Below, in pieces: positions 17,477 to 26,799 of a stretch of DNA of 64,000 nt; positions within the stretch are counted from its first letter, which is position 1; the number at the start of each line of letters is the position of its first letter. Under the pieces are notes generated by a model, which had not been told where the DNA came from, searched no databases, and was given only the letters and a program-made list of their open reading frames with translations. The stretch is from the NCBI GenBank assembly GCA_944325415.1, contig CALUZW010000007.1, forward strand, positions 35,732 through 99,731, written 5' to 3'. Made by a program: the position numbers and the translations under genes. This stretch comes from an uncultured Bacteroidales bacterium (GTDB taxonomy: Bacteria > Bacteroidota > Bacteroidia > Bacteroidales > UBA11471).

Positions 17477-18582
17477 AGATACTCCTGCTGGGCGAAGCCA
17501 GCAACCTGCACTGGACCCTGGCCGAGGGGTTACGCACCTTGGGGCACGATGTTACCGTGGTCTCAAACGGCAGCGGCTTCATGGACAACCGCCGCGACAT
17601 CGACCTGCGACGCACCGATTACGGAGTGGCGGGAACGATACGTTACCTCGGCAATCTGCTGCGCCTCCTGCCCCGCCTGCGCGGATACGATGTCGTGCAA
17701 CTGAGCAATCCCATATTCCTGCAACTGAAACCCGAAAAAAACCGATGGGTCTTTGACTTTCTGCGCCGCCACAACGGCAGCCTCTTTCTCGATGCGCTCG
17801 GCACCGACTACTTCTATGTAAAAGCCTGCCAGGAGGGGCGTTTCCGATATTCGGACTTCTATCTCGGCGACCGGCTGCGCGACTATCCCGGCTGCCGCGA
17901 AACCGTCGAGGCATGGAACAGCGACCCGATGAAAAGGCTCAACCTCTACATGGCCGACCGCTGCGACGGCATCGCCGCCTGCCTCTATGAATACTACGTC
18001 GGCTATGAAAACGACTATCGGGAAAAACTGGTCTATCTGCCCATACCCGTGCGTCTGCCCGACGCCGGCAGGACTGTTCCCCGGTGGGAAGAGGGCATGA
18101 AAGTGCGTTTCTTCCTCGGCATACAACGCCACCGCAGCGCCTTGAAAGGTACCGACATCTTCGATGAAGTGTTGCGCGAAATCGAGAGAAAATATCCCGA
18201 CGAGTGTGAAACCATACGGGTGGTATCGCTACCGCTCAATGACTATCTGCGGGCCATGCACTCGTCGCACGTACTCATCGACCAACTCTACTCCTACACC
18301 CCGGCCACCAATGCCTTGCAGGCCATGTCGCAAGGTCTTTCGGTGGTAAGTGGTGCCGAACCCGAATTTTACGATTTTATCGGAGAGAAAGCGTGCCGGC
18401 CCATCTTCAATGCCCTACCCGACCGACAACAGATATATACGCTCTTCGAAGAGATTCTGAGAGGGAAAAAGAGCCTGCCGCAACGGTGTGCCGACAGCCG
18501 CACCTTTGTAGAGAAGCACCACGACTACATACAAGTGGCCCGGCAATATGCCGACTTCTGGTGCCAGCGCCTCCAACGCTGA
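17473..18582 (+). CDS. GT-B (family 4-like) glycosyltransferase
   Basis: A 369-aa protein opening MKILLLGEASNLHWTLAEGL, the N-terminal strand and loop of GT-B glycosyltransferases. A donor-side region is seen at KVRFFLGIQRHRSALKGTD and later SYTPATNALQAMSQGLSVVSG and EPEFYDFIGE, where retaining GT4 enzymes keep an acidic residue. The match to GT4 is moderate, and it could be a divergent family. It is translationally coupled to the preceding GT2 and convergent with the flippase gene, 28 bases away. Confidence 0.72.
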   Translation: MKILLLGEASNLHWTLAEGLRTLGHDVTVVSNGSGFMDNRRDIDLRRTDYGVAGTIRYLGNLLRLLPRLRGYDVVQLSNPIFLQLKPEKNRWVFDFLRRHNGSLFLDALGTDYFYVKACQEGRFRYSDFYLGDRLRDYPGCRETVEAWNSDPMKRLNLYMADRCDGIAACLYEYYVGYENDYREKLVYLPIPVRLPDAGRTVPRWEEGMKVRFFLGIQRHRSALKGTDIFDEVLREIERKYPDECETIRVVSLPLNDYLRAMHSSHVLIDQLYSYTPATNALQAMSQGLSVVSGAEPEFYDFIGEKACRPIFNALPDRQQIYTLFEEILRGKKSLPQRCADSRTFVEKHHDYIQVARQYADFWCQRLQR

Positions 18583-18610
18583 GGGGGCTTCACGACACAG
18601 GGAGACTCAC

Positions 18611-20062
18611 TCACAGAGCCAGCCTCCGTTTCAACTGCCACAACGCCGCTACCGAGACGGCAACGGCACACCCCACGGCCACCGACAGCGAGAGTGTCGT
18701 CGCCAGGCGATAACCCGTCGAAACAATCGAACAGCCGGCCACCACCCATACCGCCACACCGAACCACGAACGGCCCAGCCGTATGCCATAATAACGGCGG
18801 CACACCCACCACATCATCGCCCCATACAGGACAAAATTGAGCAAATAGGCCACCCCTGCGCCTTCGAGGCCCCACAGATAGTAGCCTCCTACATTGAGCA
18901 GGAAGCCACAAAAGTCCGAAGCCAGTTCGGTGGCAAGGTAAAGTTTCCCGTCGCCCTTGGCCAACAGCACAAATCCCATGGCCCAGGAAATCGATTTGAA
19001 CAAGACCCCCACCATGGCCCAGGAAAAGTAGCTCTCCATGCAGAGGAATTCAGCGGTGTAGAGTACCCGTATTATCCACTCCTGCAACAGAAGAAATGCC
19101 GACACGACAGGAGCCAGCATCAGCAGAGCCGCCTCGATCTGTCGCGACATCTGGGCACCCAATCTGTCGGGGTCGTCACCGACGGCCGCCAGCCGGGGAT
19201 AATAATCGGTGGCCATCGCTGCCAAGACCAGCCCCACATAGCGCGTCACGATTGCATATCCCGCCTGGTAATACCCCAAATCGGCCGCTCCGGCCGTGCG
19301 CTGTATGAAACCGACAAACAGGTAATTGAACAACGTCGTGAGGAAACCGCTCACCGTCATATACACCCCCAACACGACCATGACACGCCCCTCCTTGCAA
19401 GTCTCGCGCCAAGAGATTTCGACCTTCCGGACGACGGTTTTGCGACTGTATATCCACACAAAGAAGAAAGTCACTCCCGACGACAAGACAAGCGAGGGCA
19501 CAATCCCCTCCATGCGGAAGCAGTAGTAGAGCGGCAGCGAAAACAGCAAAGCAACCACATTCCCGGCCACACCGGCCTTGGAGAGTTGTTTCAATCGCTG
19601 CGTACCCTGCAAAATGGCCTGGTCGCCCGAGGTCAGGGCATTAAAGAGCAGCGCACACGAGAGCCACACATAGCCCCAGATGTGCCGATCGTCGCCAAAA
19701 GTAAACCGGCTGAGCAACGGTGCGGTCGAGAGCATGACCACCGCCCCCAGCAGACCGGCCAGCCAGCTCCACCGCCGCAGCACCGTAACGAGGAAAGCGA
19801 GAGCCTGCCCGTCGCCCGAAGCATGTGTGCGCGAAATATTCCGCACGGCACTTTGCCGCAGCCCCAGTCCCGTCAGGGCACCTATCATCTCTATCGACGT
19901 ATTGTACAGGCCTATAATACCCACCCCGGCCGGGCCCAGCCACATGGCGATACACTTGTTGCGCACGATGGAGCAGAGTATCGACAGCACCTGCACACCA
20001 CCCAGCATGCCAGTCGTCTTCACAATGCGACGATACATCGATGTCGATTCGCCCTGCTGCAT
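18611..20062 (-). CDS. wzx: Polysaccharide flippase (Wzx/MATE-like)
   Basis: A 483-aa integral membrane protein with about 12 hydrophobic segments, for example VQVLSILCSIV, WLAGLLGAVVMLS, VVALLFSLPLYYCF and ALLMLAPVVSAFLLL. It fits the O-antigen/polysaccharide translocase superfamily, which flips undecaprenyl-linked glycan units across the inner membrane. The N-terminus MYRRIVKTTGMLGGVQVL (second ATG, 20038) is the family start; the first ATG gives eight extra residues. It starts 10 bases after the FemAB-like gene's stop, so it ends the dut-TPR-DUF4292-EnvC operon. It is the natural transporter for the glycan made by the neighbouring transferases. Confidence 0.82.
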   Translation of the reverse strand: MQQGESTSMYRRIVKTTGMLGGVQVLSILCSIVRNKCIAMWLGPAGVGIIGLYNTSIEMIGALTGLGLRQSAVRNISRTHASGDGQALAFLVTVLRRWSWLAGLLGAVVMLSTAPLLSRFTFGDDRHIWGYVWLSCALLFNALTSGDQAILQGTQRLKQLSKAGVAGNVVALLFSLPLYYCFRMEGIVPSLVLSSGVTFFFVWIYSRKTVVRKVEISWRETCKEGRVMVVLGVYMTVSGFLTTLFNYLFVGFIQRTAGAADLGYYQAGYAIVTRYVGLVLAAMATDYYPRLAAVGDDPDRLGAQMSRQIEAALLMLAPVVSAFLLLQEWIIRVLYTAEFLCMESYFSWAMVGVLFKSISWAMGFVLLAKGDGKLYLATELASDFCGFLLNVGGYYLWGLEGAGVAYLLNFVLYGAMMWWVCRRYYGIRLGRSWFGVAVWVVAGCSIVSTGYRLATTLSLSVAVGCAVAVSVAALWQLKRRLAL

Positions 20063-20072
20063 GGCCGTCGGA

Positions 20073-21014
20073 TTAAAAGGTCAACAGATAAGTTTCATAT
20101 ACGATGCCGCGACCGCCGAACCCCTCTTTCTGTGCAATGAGCCCCTCGTTGAGATAGTGGCCGTCGTCGCCGTTGGAGGTACCGAAATCGAAATAGCGGC
20201 GGTCGGCATACCGCTCCTGCAACAGGTAGGCAAAAAGGAGGTCGAGCGCAGCACACTCCTTGCCACACGCCGAAGCCGAGATATACTGCACCCGCACACA
20301 ATGGCCGCACTCATAGACGACGGTTCCCCCCACAACCCGACTGTCGAGCGTGGCGGTAAAGAGGCGGATATTCTCGGGGAAGAGGGTATGCAGGTGCAAC
20401 ATTTCGTCGAGTGTATGTACGGGTTGCGCGCCGAAACGCTGGGCGAGATTGTCTTTGAGAATCTCCCAGAAATCGGCCCACGCATCGCTCTCGCCGACCG
20501 ACACTCCGGAAGCCTGGGCCCTGCGCACGCCGCGCCGGCGCAACTCACTGAACCGCAAAGGGGCCGACAGATCGACCACCGATGCAATATTGCAGGCGAC
20601 GAGGCTGACATTGCGGCCGAAAAGAGCGTAGCGGTCTTCTTCGGCCGGATAGCGGTGCAGGTGGTGGGGCACACACTTGTAAAGCAACTGCCCGATGCCT
20701 TGGGCCGGCAACTGCCCGGCCATCACGTCGAAAATGGCTCTCACCCGCTCGGCCGTTGCCGCAGGAGCCAGCACGAGCCCGCCATAGGTAAGTCCCTGAT
20801 GCGAACAGAGCATCGCTTCCCGGCGATGAGCCGGCAGCAGGGCCAGCACCTTACCTTTCTGGGTGAAGAGGTAAGAGCAGTCGGGAAAACGATCGGCATG
20901 GTATTCGAGATAATCGCGCCGGAAAAGAAACGTCCCGTTGCGGGCCATCTCTACCGCCGCGTCCCACTCGGCCCGGAGGTCGGGCGTGTAACGGGTCATG
21001 ATTATCGGGTTCAT
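20073..21014 (-). CDS. FemAB-like GNAT acyltransferase
   Basis: A 313-aa protein with the layout of the FemAB/GNAT double domain: an N-terminal half with FLFRRDYLEYHADRFPDCSY, and a C-terminal half with LFTATLDSRVVGGTVVYECG and YFDFGTSNGDDG. In polysaccharide loci such proteins acylate amino sugars, or act on peptidoglycan stem peptides. The context (EnvC-like gene before, flippase after) fits either. ATG 21014 overlaps the upstream stop (ATGA), so it is coupled to the EnvC-like gene. Substrate is unknown. Confidence 0.75.
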   Translation of the reverse strand: MNPIIMTRYTPDLRAEWDAAVEMARNGTFLFRRDYLEYHADRFPDCSYLFTQKGKVLALLPAHRREAMLCSHQGLTYGGLVLAPAATAERVRAIFDVMAGQLPAQGIGQLLYKCVPHHLHRYPAEEDRYALFGRNVSLVACNIASVVDLSAPLRFSELRRRGVRRAQASGVSVGESDAWADFWEILKDNLAQRFGAQPVHTLDEMLHLHTLFPENIRLFTATLDSRVVGGTVVYECGHCVRVQYISASACGKECAALDLLFAYLLQERYADRRYFDFGTSNGDDGHYLNEGLIAQKEGFGGRGIVYETYLLTF

Positions 21015-22264
21015 TTTTTCAGCCACAGTTCCGGGTCTAGTTTTGTCGTCTCTTTTCGTATCTGGAAGTGAAGCACCGTGCGGTTGTCTTCCTGCGGATC
21101 GGAGTAGATAATACCAAGCTCCTGGCCGGTCTTCACCCGGTCGCCGGTCTTCACATAAATGGTACTGAGGTTGGAATAAATCGTCAGGTATTCGCCGTGC
21201 CGCACAATGATGGAGGTATTGTAGCCCGGCATGACGAAGATACTCGTAACGACACCGTCGAATACCGAACGGGCACGGGTTCCGGGCTGGGTCTGCAAGT
21301 CGATGCCCTGATTGTTGATTTTCACATACTTCAAGTCGGGGTGCTGCTGCGTACCGAAATGAGCAATGATACGGTAGCGGCCCGAGAGCGGAGTGGGCAG
21401 CTTGCCCCGGTTCTGGGCAAAGTTGCGGGAGAGTTGCTCTTCGTCTTTCGACATCTGGTAACCCGCCGACGAGGCTGCCGACTTCTGCGTCGAATTTTTC
21501 TTCCGGGCGGCAGCCGCTGCCGCTGCCTTACGGGCCTCCTCTTCGATGACCTCCTGTATGCGACGGCCCAATGCATCGGCCTGTTGCTGCTGCTTCTTCA
21601 ACTCCTGTTTCAGGGCCCGTTCCTTCTTTTTAAGACCAGCCACCAGGGTACGCTGTTCCCGCTGCTGGCGAATAAGCTTCTGCGAGGCAGCCGTGCGCAG
21701 AGCCAGTGCTTCATCCTGGGTTTTCTTGACCCGCAGCAACTCGGTGCGCCGCTGGTTGAGCTCGTCGCGCTGCTGCACAATCTCCTTGGCCTCCTGCTTG
21801 CGCCAGGCCGAGAACTCCTGCAAATAGCGGAAACGGCGGTAGGCCTGTTCGAGCGATGCGGCCGATAGCACAAACATCAAGGCATCGTAACGGTCGTCGC
21901 GCCGCACAGTCATGGAACGGACGGCTTTGGCGTAACTCTCCTTTTTCTCCGCCAGGGTGCGTTCGAGAGCGGCAATGTCGGCCGACAGTTTACGTTGCTG
22001 CTCCACCGTGCGGCTTATCTCGGCGTTCAGGCTCTTGATGCTGTCGTTGATATGGGCAATCTCGGTCGAGAGCGATTCAAGCCGGTGAAGCGCCTGCAAC
22101 TGGGTCTTCTGTGTCTTGTCTATCTGCTGGTTGGTGCTCTTGATATTCTGCAATGCCGTCGACTGCTGCTTTTTGAGCGACTGCACCTTCGAGGAGCTTT
22201 GGGCCCGAAGCCCTTGCACCCCGCACAAGAGTACCACCAGAAAGAGCAGCAGCCCGCGTGTCAT
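21011..22264 (-). CDS. envC: EnvC-like murein hydrolase activator (degenerate M23 domain)
   Basis: A periplasmic protein that would activate cell-wall amidases at division. It has a signal peptide (TRGLLLFLVVLLCGVQGLRA), a long coiled coil (about residues 25-260, rich in Q, K, E, R) and a C-terminal LytM/M23 domain (from about 285). Zinc-binding residues are degenerate: the expected HxGID reads NQGID, and YxHLS reads YSNLS, while LHFQIRKE is kept. This is the pattern of EnvC, which is not itself a peptidase. Length is 417 aa. The start at 22264 overlaps the DUF4292 stop by ATGA. Confidence 0.88.
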   Translation of the reverse strand: MTRGLLLFLVVLLCGVQGLRAQSSSKVQSLKKQQSTALQNIKSTNQQIDKTQKTQLQALHRLESLSTEIAHINDSIKSLNAEISRTVEQQRKLSADIAALERTLAEKKESYAKAVRSMTVRRDDRYDALMFVLSAASLEQAYRRFRYLQEFSAWRKQEAKEIVQQRDELNQRRTELLRVKKTQDEALALRTAASQKLIRQQREQRTLVAGLKKKERALKQELKKQQQQADALGRRIQEVIEEEARKAAAAAAARKKNSTQKSAASSAGYQMSKDEEQLSRNFAQNRGKLPTPLSGRYRIIAHFGTQQHPDLKYVKINNQGIDLQTQPGTRARSVFDGVVTSIFVMPGYNTSIIVRHGEYLTIYSNLSTIYVKTGDRVKTGQELGIIYSDPQEDNRTVLHFQIRKETTKLDPELWLKK

Positions 22265-23097
22265 TGCGTGATAGTTTCTATCCATGTTTTCAAATCGGTT
22301 CTTTTGTATGAGGCCGGCACGACGGCCGATATATGTTGTGGAGTATTCCAGTCGTACTCCATTTTTTCAAAAGAGAAAGAGAGGGGGAATCTTCCTGCGC
22401 CCGATAGAGCGAATGTCATCTCGCCGGGAGCCGTCCGCCCCTTCACCACCCGATACCCGCCATAACGGCAAAGCCACGAAACGGGCGGTTGCGGCTTCTG
22501 CCACAAGAGCGAGGTGAGGCAGCCCCGACCGTCGACCGTCCAGCCGATGTGTCCCGGAGCCTGGTCAGTGACCCGGGTGTAGCGATAACCGCCGCTACTG
22601 TCGGCTCTGGCCTCGAAAAGCGAGGCATCGTCGGGCCGGAGCATCTGTCCCGGCAGGAAAGGTCGGGCCAGGAAGAGCGACTGTACGGCCTCAAACGTCA
22701 ATCCGGCAGCCGCGACTTCGGGCCACTCTCCGACAGAGGCCGCCGCATATTGTTTGTGATAACGGTCGATGAGGTGTATCGTATCGGGCGTCAATACCAG
22801 ACGGCATATCTCGACCCCCATCAGCGGCAGTATCGATACCTGCAACGCCCGGTCTCTCAGCCAGCGCATCTGCACCCGGCTGCGGAGAGCCTGCCCGTCG
22901 ACAAAGAGGGTGGCCGCAGCCTTCATCTGCGCCGAGGTATCGCCGGCGTCACGGGCCAAAAGTTCGGCCAGCAGCCGGGCCGGCGGAAGGTCGCGACGAG
23001 GCGGGTCGGTCGGCTCGCCCGTTCCGGCCAGACGGCTGCGGCACCCCGCAACGACTGTTGCCAGCAACACGAGTAGCAGCCACACCCATTTATTCAT
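22261..23097 (-). CDS. DUF4292 lipoprotein
   Basis: A 278-aa lipoprotein: MNKWVWLLLVLLATVVAGC gives a signal peptide and the lipobox VAGC at C19. The residues after the cysteine (R-S-R) are not the acidic ones that direct Bacteroides lipoproteins to the cell surface, so it probably faces the periplasm. The rest matches the family I know as DUF4292, which I recall being related in fold to LolA/LolB. The start ATG 23097 lies inside the end of the TPR gene (8-base overlap). In many Bacteroidales this gene sits between a TPR protein and an EnvC-like protein, as here. Function is not established. Confidence 0.82.
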   Translation of the reverse strand: MNKWVWLLLVLLATVVAGCRSRLAGTGEPTDPPRRDLPPARLLAELLARDAGDTSAQMKAAATLFVDGQALRSRVQMRWLRDRALQVSILPLMGVEICRLVLTPDTIHLIDRYHKQYAAASVGEWPEVAAAGLTFEAVQSLFLARPFLPGQMLRPDDASLFEARADSSGGYRYTRVTDQAPGHIGWTVDGRGCLTSLLWQKPQPPVSWLCRYGGYRVVKGRTAPGEMTFALSGAGRFPLSFSFEKMEYDWNTPQHISAVVPASYKRTDLKTWIETITQ

Positions 23098-24805
23098 TCT
23101 CGACATATTTTTTCAACGAGATTTTCCGGCGCAGCAACTCCGAGTCGCCACCGGCTTCGAGAGCTTTTTTCCACCACTCCACGGCCTCGGCTTCCTGACC
23201 GGTAACGGCCAGCACATCGCCATAATGTTCATACATCTCGGCACTGGCCTCATTGGAGAGGTCGATGGCCTTTTTGAGATAGAGCCGCGCCAGCGCGTAC
23301 CGGCCCTGCTTGAAGTAGACCCAAGCATAGGTATCGAGATACGTGGCATTCTCGGGATTGGCCTTTATCACTTCGCCACTCATGCGCTCGGCCTTGTCGA
23401 GGTCGCGACCCAACAGAGCCAGATAGTAGCTGTAATTGTTGAGCGCACCGTAGTTTTTCGGATTGTTTTCCAGCGCCTTGTCGTAGTAAGCAAAGGCTTC
23501 GTCGGTCATATCGCGACGGAAGGCAATATCGCCATAGAGCGTGTAAAACTCCGAACGCATGAGGGGGTCGGAACCTATCTCCGGCACATCAAGGCCGGCC
23601 TGTAAGGTAGCCTCGGCCTCATCGTAGCGCCCGGCCACCAGTTGCGAAGAGGCGACAATCAGATAATAACGGCCTACGCCGGGCGACTGGGCAATAGCCC
23701 GTCGGGCCGCCTCGATGAGGGCCTCGTTGTCGTTCTTCTCGACCAGTATCGAGAAGAGCCGCTGCCACAAATCCTCGTCGGGCGCAATATCGATGGCCAC
23801 TTCGAGTTGTTCCTGGGCACGGTCATAATCACCGGCATGAATCAATATCTCGCTATACAGTTTGCGCAAATCGGCATCACGGGGATATAGCTCGCACAAA
23901 CGGGTCATAATCGAGTCGAGGCGGGATTTTTCGTCGGAAAGAATCTGCACGACATAAGGCAGCACCGACAGACGGGCATCGGCCGGAAGGTCGCTGTGGA
24001 AAAGTACCGTATCGGCCTGTTGCAGATAGGCATCCCAGTCATCTTGCTTCCGGTAATAATTCAGCAGGGAAAGATGCAAGGCCTCATTCTCCGGGTCGAT
24101 AGCATGCACCTGCATATAGGTGCGGTAGGCGTCGTCGTAACGTTCGCCATCGAGATAGAGGTCGCCCAGCAGAATGACATAGGCAACATTGCGCGGATTC
24201 TCGGCAATGAGGCGTTCCATCTCTTCATAACTCTGTTCGCGGGCCTGCATCAGGTGATAGATACGGGCCTTTTGCAAGATGGTGCTTTCGCTGGCACCGT
24301 ACTGTTCTTCAAAGCGGTTGTAGGCATCGAGCGCCCGCTGCGGCTGCCTGCGGAGCAGACACATCTCGGCACGTCGCATGAGCACGTCAAAGTCCGACGG
24401 TCGCAGCGACAGATACATGCCGTAAAGCGAATCGGCCCGGCTGTAATCGCGCACCTGCCGGGCACACTCGGCCGCCGACAGGATATACCAGCGGTTGTCC
24501 GGGGCAAAATCGACTGCGCGCAACAGGCTGCGATACCCGGTCTCGGCATCGCGCAGGGAAAAATAGTAACCGGCCACTTCGGAGTAGGCCGCCGCCAGCG
24601 TCGTGTCGAGCGACAGGGCATACCGCAACAGATCGAACGCCTCGGCGTGCTGTCCCGACCCTTTGCATCGCATCGCCTCGTAATAGGCATAGCGGGCCTT
24701 GTTTTCGTCGCGGAGCGTTTGCCCGGCGCCGCTTTCGGCCGCCGGCAAGAGTGTGGGGGCGAGAAGCGCCCACGCCATAAGAACGCGACAGACAAATCGT
24801 TTCAT
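23090..24805 (-). CDS. Exported TPR-repeat protein
   Basis: A 571-aa protein with a signal peptide (MKRFVCRVLMAWALLAPTLL) and many 34-residue TPR units across residues about 35-560, e.g. AYYEAMRCKGSGQHAEAF, AYDAYNRFEE-like helices, TYLDTYAWVYFKQGRYALA. These form a superhelical scaffold for protein interactions in the periplasm. It has no enzyme signature. It overlaps the DUF4292 lipoprotein gene by 8 bases and follows dut by 27 bases. Together with DUF4292 and EnvC it forms a recurrent Bacteroidales gene set, which suggests an envelope assembly role. Confidence 0.8.
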   Translation of the reverse strand: MKRFVCRVLMAWALLAPTLLPAAESGAGQTLRDENKARYAYYEAMRCKGSGQHAEAFDLLRYALSLDTTLAAAYSEVAGYYFSLRDAETGYRSLLRAVDFAPDNRWYILSAAECARQVRDYSRADSLYGMYLSLRPSDFDVLMRRAEMCLLRRQPQRALDAYNRFEEQYGASESTILQKARIYHLMQAREQSYEEMERLIAENPRNVAYVILLGDLYLDGERYDDAYRTYMQVHAIDPENEALHLSLLNYYRKQDDWDAYLQQADTVLFHSDLPADARLSVLPYVVQILSDEKSRLDSIMTRLCELYPRDADLRKLYSEILIHAGDYDRAQEQLEVAIDIAPDEDLWQRLFSILVEKNDNEALIEAARRAIAQSPGVGRYYLIVASSQLVAGRYDEAEATLQAGLDVPEIGSDPLMRSEFYTLYGDIAFRRDMTDEAFAYYDKALENNPKNYGALNNYSYYLALLGRDLDKAERMSGEVIKANPENATYLDTYAWVYFKQGRYALARLYLKKAIDLSNEASAEMYEHYGDVLAVTGQEAEAVEWWKKALEAGGDSELLRRKISLKKYVENE

Positions 24806-24832
24806 ATCCATCATTACAATCGCTGCTTGTCG

Positions 24833-25270
24833 TTATACGCCGGTGTGGCCGAAACCTCCGGCACCCCGTTCGCTCTCGGCCAGGACATCGACCTCGTTCC
24901 AGTCGACACGGCTGTGGGGAGCCACCACCATCTGGCAGATGCGCTCACCGTCGGCTATCGTAAAGTCCTGCTCGGAGAGGTTGATGAGTATCACTCCTAT
25001 CTCGCCCCGGTAGTCGGCATCTATCGTACCGGGTGTATTCAGCAGGGTGATGCCTTTTTTCAAGGCCAGCCCGCTGCGGGGACGCAACTGGGCCTCGTAT
25101 CCGACGGGAAGCTCGATGAAAAGGCCCGTCGGTACCAGCACGCGCTGCATGGGTTTGAGTACGATGGGTGCGTCGAGATTGGCCCGGATATCCATGCCTG
25201 CCGACTGCGGCGTTTCATATGCGGGAAGAGGGTGTTTGGAACGGTTTATGATTTTTACGGTTGTCTTCAT
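24833..25270 (-). CDS. dut: dUTP diphosphatase
   Basis: Hydrolyses dUTP to dUMP, keeping uracil out of DNA and supplying dTMP synthesis. All five trimeric dUTPase motifs can be seen: [42 protein letters not shown] and the C-terminal [11 protein letters not shown]. Length 145 aa is normal. It is the first gene of the minus-strand operon that continues into the TPR, DUF4292 and EnvC genes; this link between nucleotide metabolism and envelope genes is common in the order. The divergent gene is dgt, another nucleotide-hygiene enzyme. Confidence 0.96.
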   Translation of the reverse strand: MKTTVKIINRSKHPLPAYETPQSAGMDIRANLDAPIVLKPMQRVLVPTGLFIELPVGYEAQLRPRSGLALKKGITLLNTPGTIDADYRGEIGVILINLSEQDFTIADGERICQMVVAPHSRVDWNEVDVLAESERGAGGFGHTGV

Positions 25271-25371
25271 AATAAAATCGAGTCGAAATATAATATCGGC
25301 GAAAATAACGAAAAGCGACGAGATTAGCCGCCTATTTTTTTATTTTTTACCTGCGCGAAGCAACTTTCTCA

Positions 25372-25379
25372 CAAAATTA
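25372..25379 (-). promoter_or_regulatory. Probable -7 element for dut
   Basis: TAATTTTG on the minus strand, about 100 bases upstream of the dut ATG. It lies close to the divergent dgt promoter. No clear -33 is seen. Confidence 0.35.
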
Positions 25380-25400
25380 GGGCGATACGGCAACTTTTTT

Positions 25401-25408
25401 TATCTTTG
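25401..25408 (+). promoter_or_regulatory. -7 element for dgt
   Basis: TATCTTTG, 28 bases before the dgt ATG; no clear -33 TTTG. A strong Shine-Dalgarno AAGGAG follows at 25423-25428. Confidence 0.48.
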
Positions 25409-25435
25409 CCTTCCATCTCACGAAGGAGAATATTT

Positions 25436-26785
25436 ATGAACGAACATATCATGAGCTGGGAGCGGCTGTTGTCGTCGAAACGGTTCGGACTGGAACGCTA
25501 CCACGACGCCCACCAGCACACGCGCACCGATTTCCAGCGCGACTACGACCGACTGGTCTTTTCATCGCCTTTCCGACGGTTGCAGAACAAGACGCAGGTA
25601 TTCCCGCTCCCGGGCAGCATATTTGTACACAACCGCCTCACCCACAGCCTCGAAGTATCGTGCGTGGGCCGTTCGCTGGGCAACAACATATCGGCGGCTC
25701 TCGCCGAGAAGTACCACGGCGAACCGTGGGTCGACAAGTTCAACGGCATCGGGGCCATCGTTGCCGCGGCCTGCCTGGCCCATGACCTGGGCAATCCGCC
25801 GTTCGGCCACTCGGGCGAGAAAGCCATCGCCACCTACTTCTCGGAAGGGAACGGACTGGGCTTGAAAACGGCGCTCGCCCTCGAAGACGACCAGTGGAAA
25901 GACCTCACCCATTTCGAGGGGAATGCCAACGCCTTCCGCCTGCTGACCCACCAGTTCAAAGGGCGTCGCGAAGGCGGGTTTGTCATGACCTACTCGACGC
26001 TGGCTTCGATTGTGAAATATCCCTACGAGTCGACCTTGGCCGGCGAAAAAGGGAAGTTGGGATTCTTCACCTCGGAACGCAACGACTTCGTACGCATTGC
26101 CGACGAACTGGGCATGCTCCGTATTCCCGACAGCGGAGTGCGCTACTGCCGCCACCCGCTGGTCTACCTGGTCGAGGCGGCCGACGACATCTGCTACCAG
26201 ATTATGGACATAGAAGATGCCCACAAACTGAAAATCCTTACCACCGACGTCGTAAAACAGCTTTTCCTCGACTTTTTCACCGGCGAACGCCGCCGGAAAA
26301 TCGAAGAGACCCTGAGCATCGTCTCCGACCTCAACGAACAAATTGCCTACCTGCGCTCCTGCGTCATCGGCAAGCTGGTCGACGAATGTTCGCGCCTCTT
26401 TGTCGCCCTCGACGACGAACTGCTGCGCGGCGAGCTCAAAGGCTGCCTCATCGACCAGATAAGCGATACCCCCCGCAACGCCTACAAGGCCTGCTCAAAG
26501 GTGGCCTACCGCTACATCTACAAAGCCTCCGACGTACTCGACATCGAGCTGGCCGGTAACCGCATCATCACCGTACTGCTCGACAAGCTCATCGACGCCG
26601 TGCTTCACCCCGAGAAAGCCTACTCGCAACTGCTGCTCAACAAAGTGCCCGAACAATATGAGATGCAGAGCGACAACACCTTCACCCGTGTACAGGCCGT
26701 CATCGACTACATTTCGGGCATGACCGACGTCTACGCACTCGACCTCTATCGAAAAATCAACGGCATGAGCCTTCCTGCCCTGTAA
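25436..26785 (+). CDS. dgt: Deoxyguanosinetriphosphate triphosphohydrolase-like (dNTPase)
   Basis: An HD-domain phosphohydrolase that splits dNTPs to nucleoside and triphosphate. The HD metal set is visible: NRLTHSLEVS for the first histidine, CLAHDLGNPPFGHSGE for the HD pair, and YRYIYKASDV later. Length 449 aa. Start is ATG 25436, after an AAGGAG Shine-Dalgarno 7 bases upstream; another ATG five codons on (MSWERLL) is possible. It is divergent from dut and 14 bases before the TPM-domain gene, so these two may share a transcript. Confidence 0.93.
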   Translation: MNEHIMSWERLLSSKRFGLERYHDAHQHTRTDFQRDYDRLVFSSPFRRLQNKTQVFPLPGSIFVHNRLTHSLEVSCVGRSLGNNISAALAEKYHGEPWVDKFNGIGAIVAAACLAHDLGNPPFGHSGEKAIATYFSEGNGLGLKTALALEDDQWKDLTHFEGNANAFRLLTHQFKGRREGGFVMTYSTLASIVKYPYESTLAGEKGKLGFFTSERNDFVRIADELGMLRIPDSGVRYCRHPLVYLVEAADDICYQIMDIEDAHKLKILTTDVVKQLFLDFFTGERRRKIEETLSIVSDLNEQIAYLRSCVIGKLVDECSRLFVALDDELLRGELKGCLIDQISDTPRNAYKACSKVAYRYIYKASDVLDIELAGNRIITVLLDKLIDAVLHPEKAYSQLLLNKVPEQYEMQSDNTFTRVQAVIDYISGMTDVYALDLYRKINGMSLPAL

Positions 26786-26799
26786 AAAAACATCTGAAT

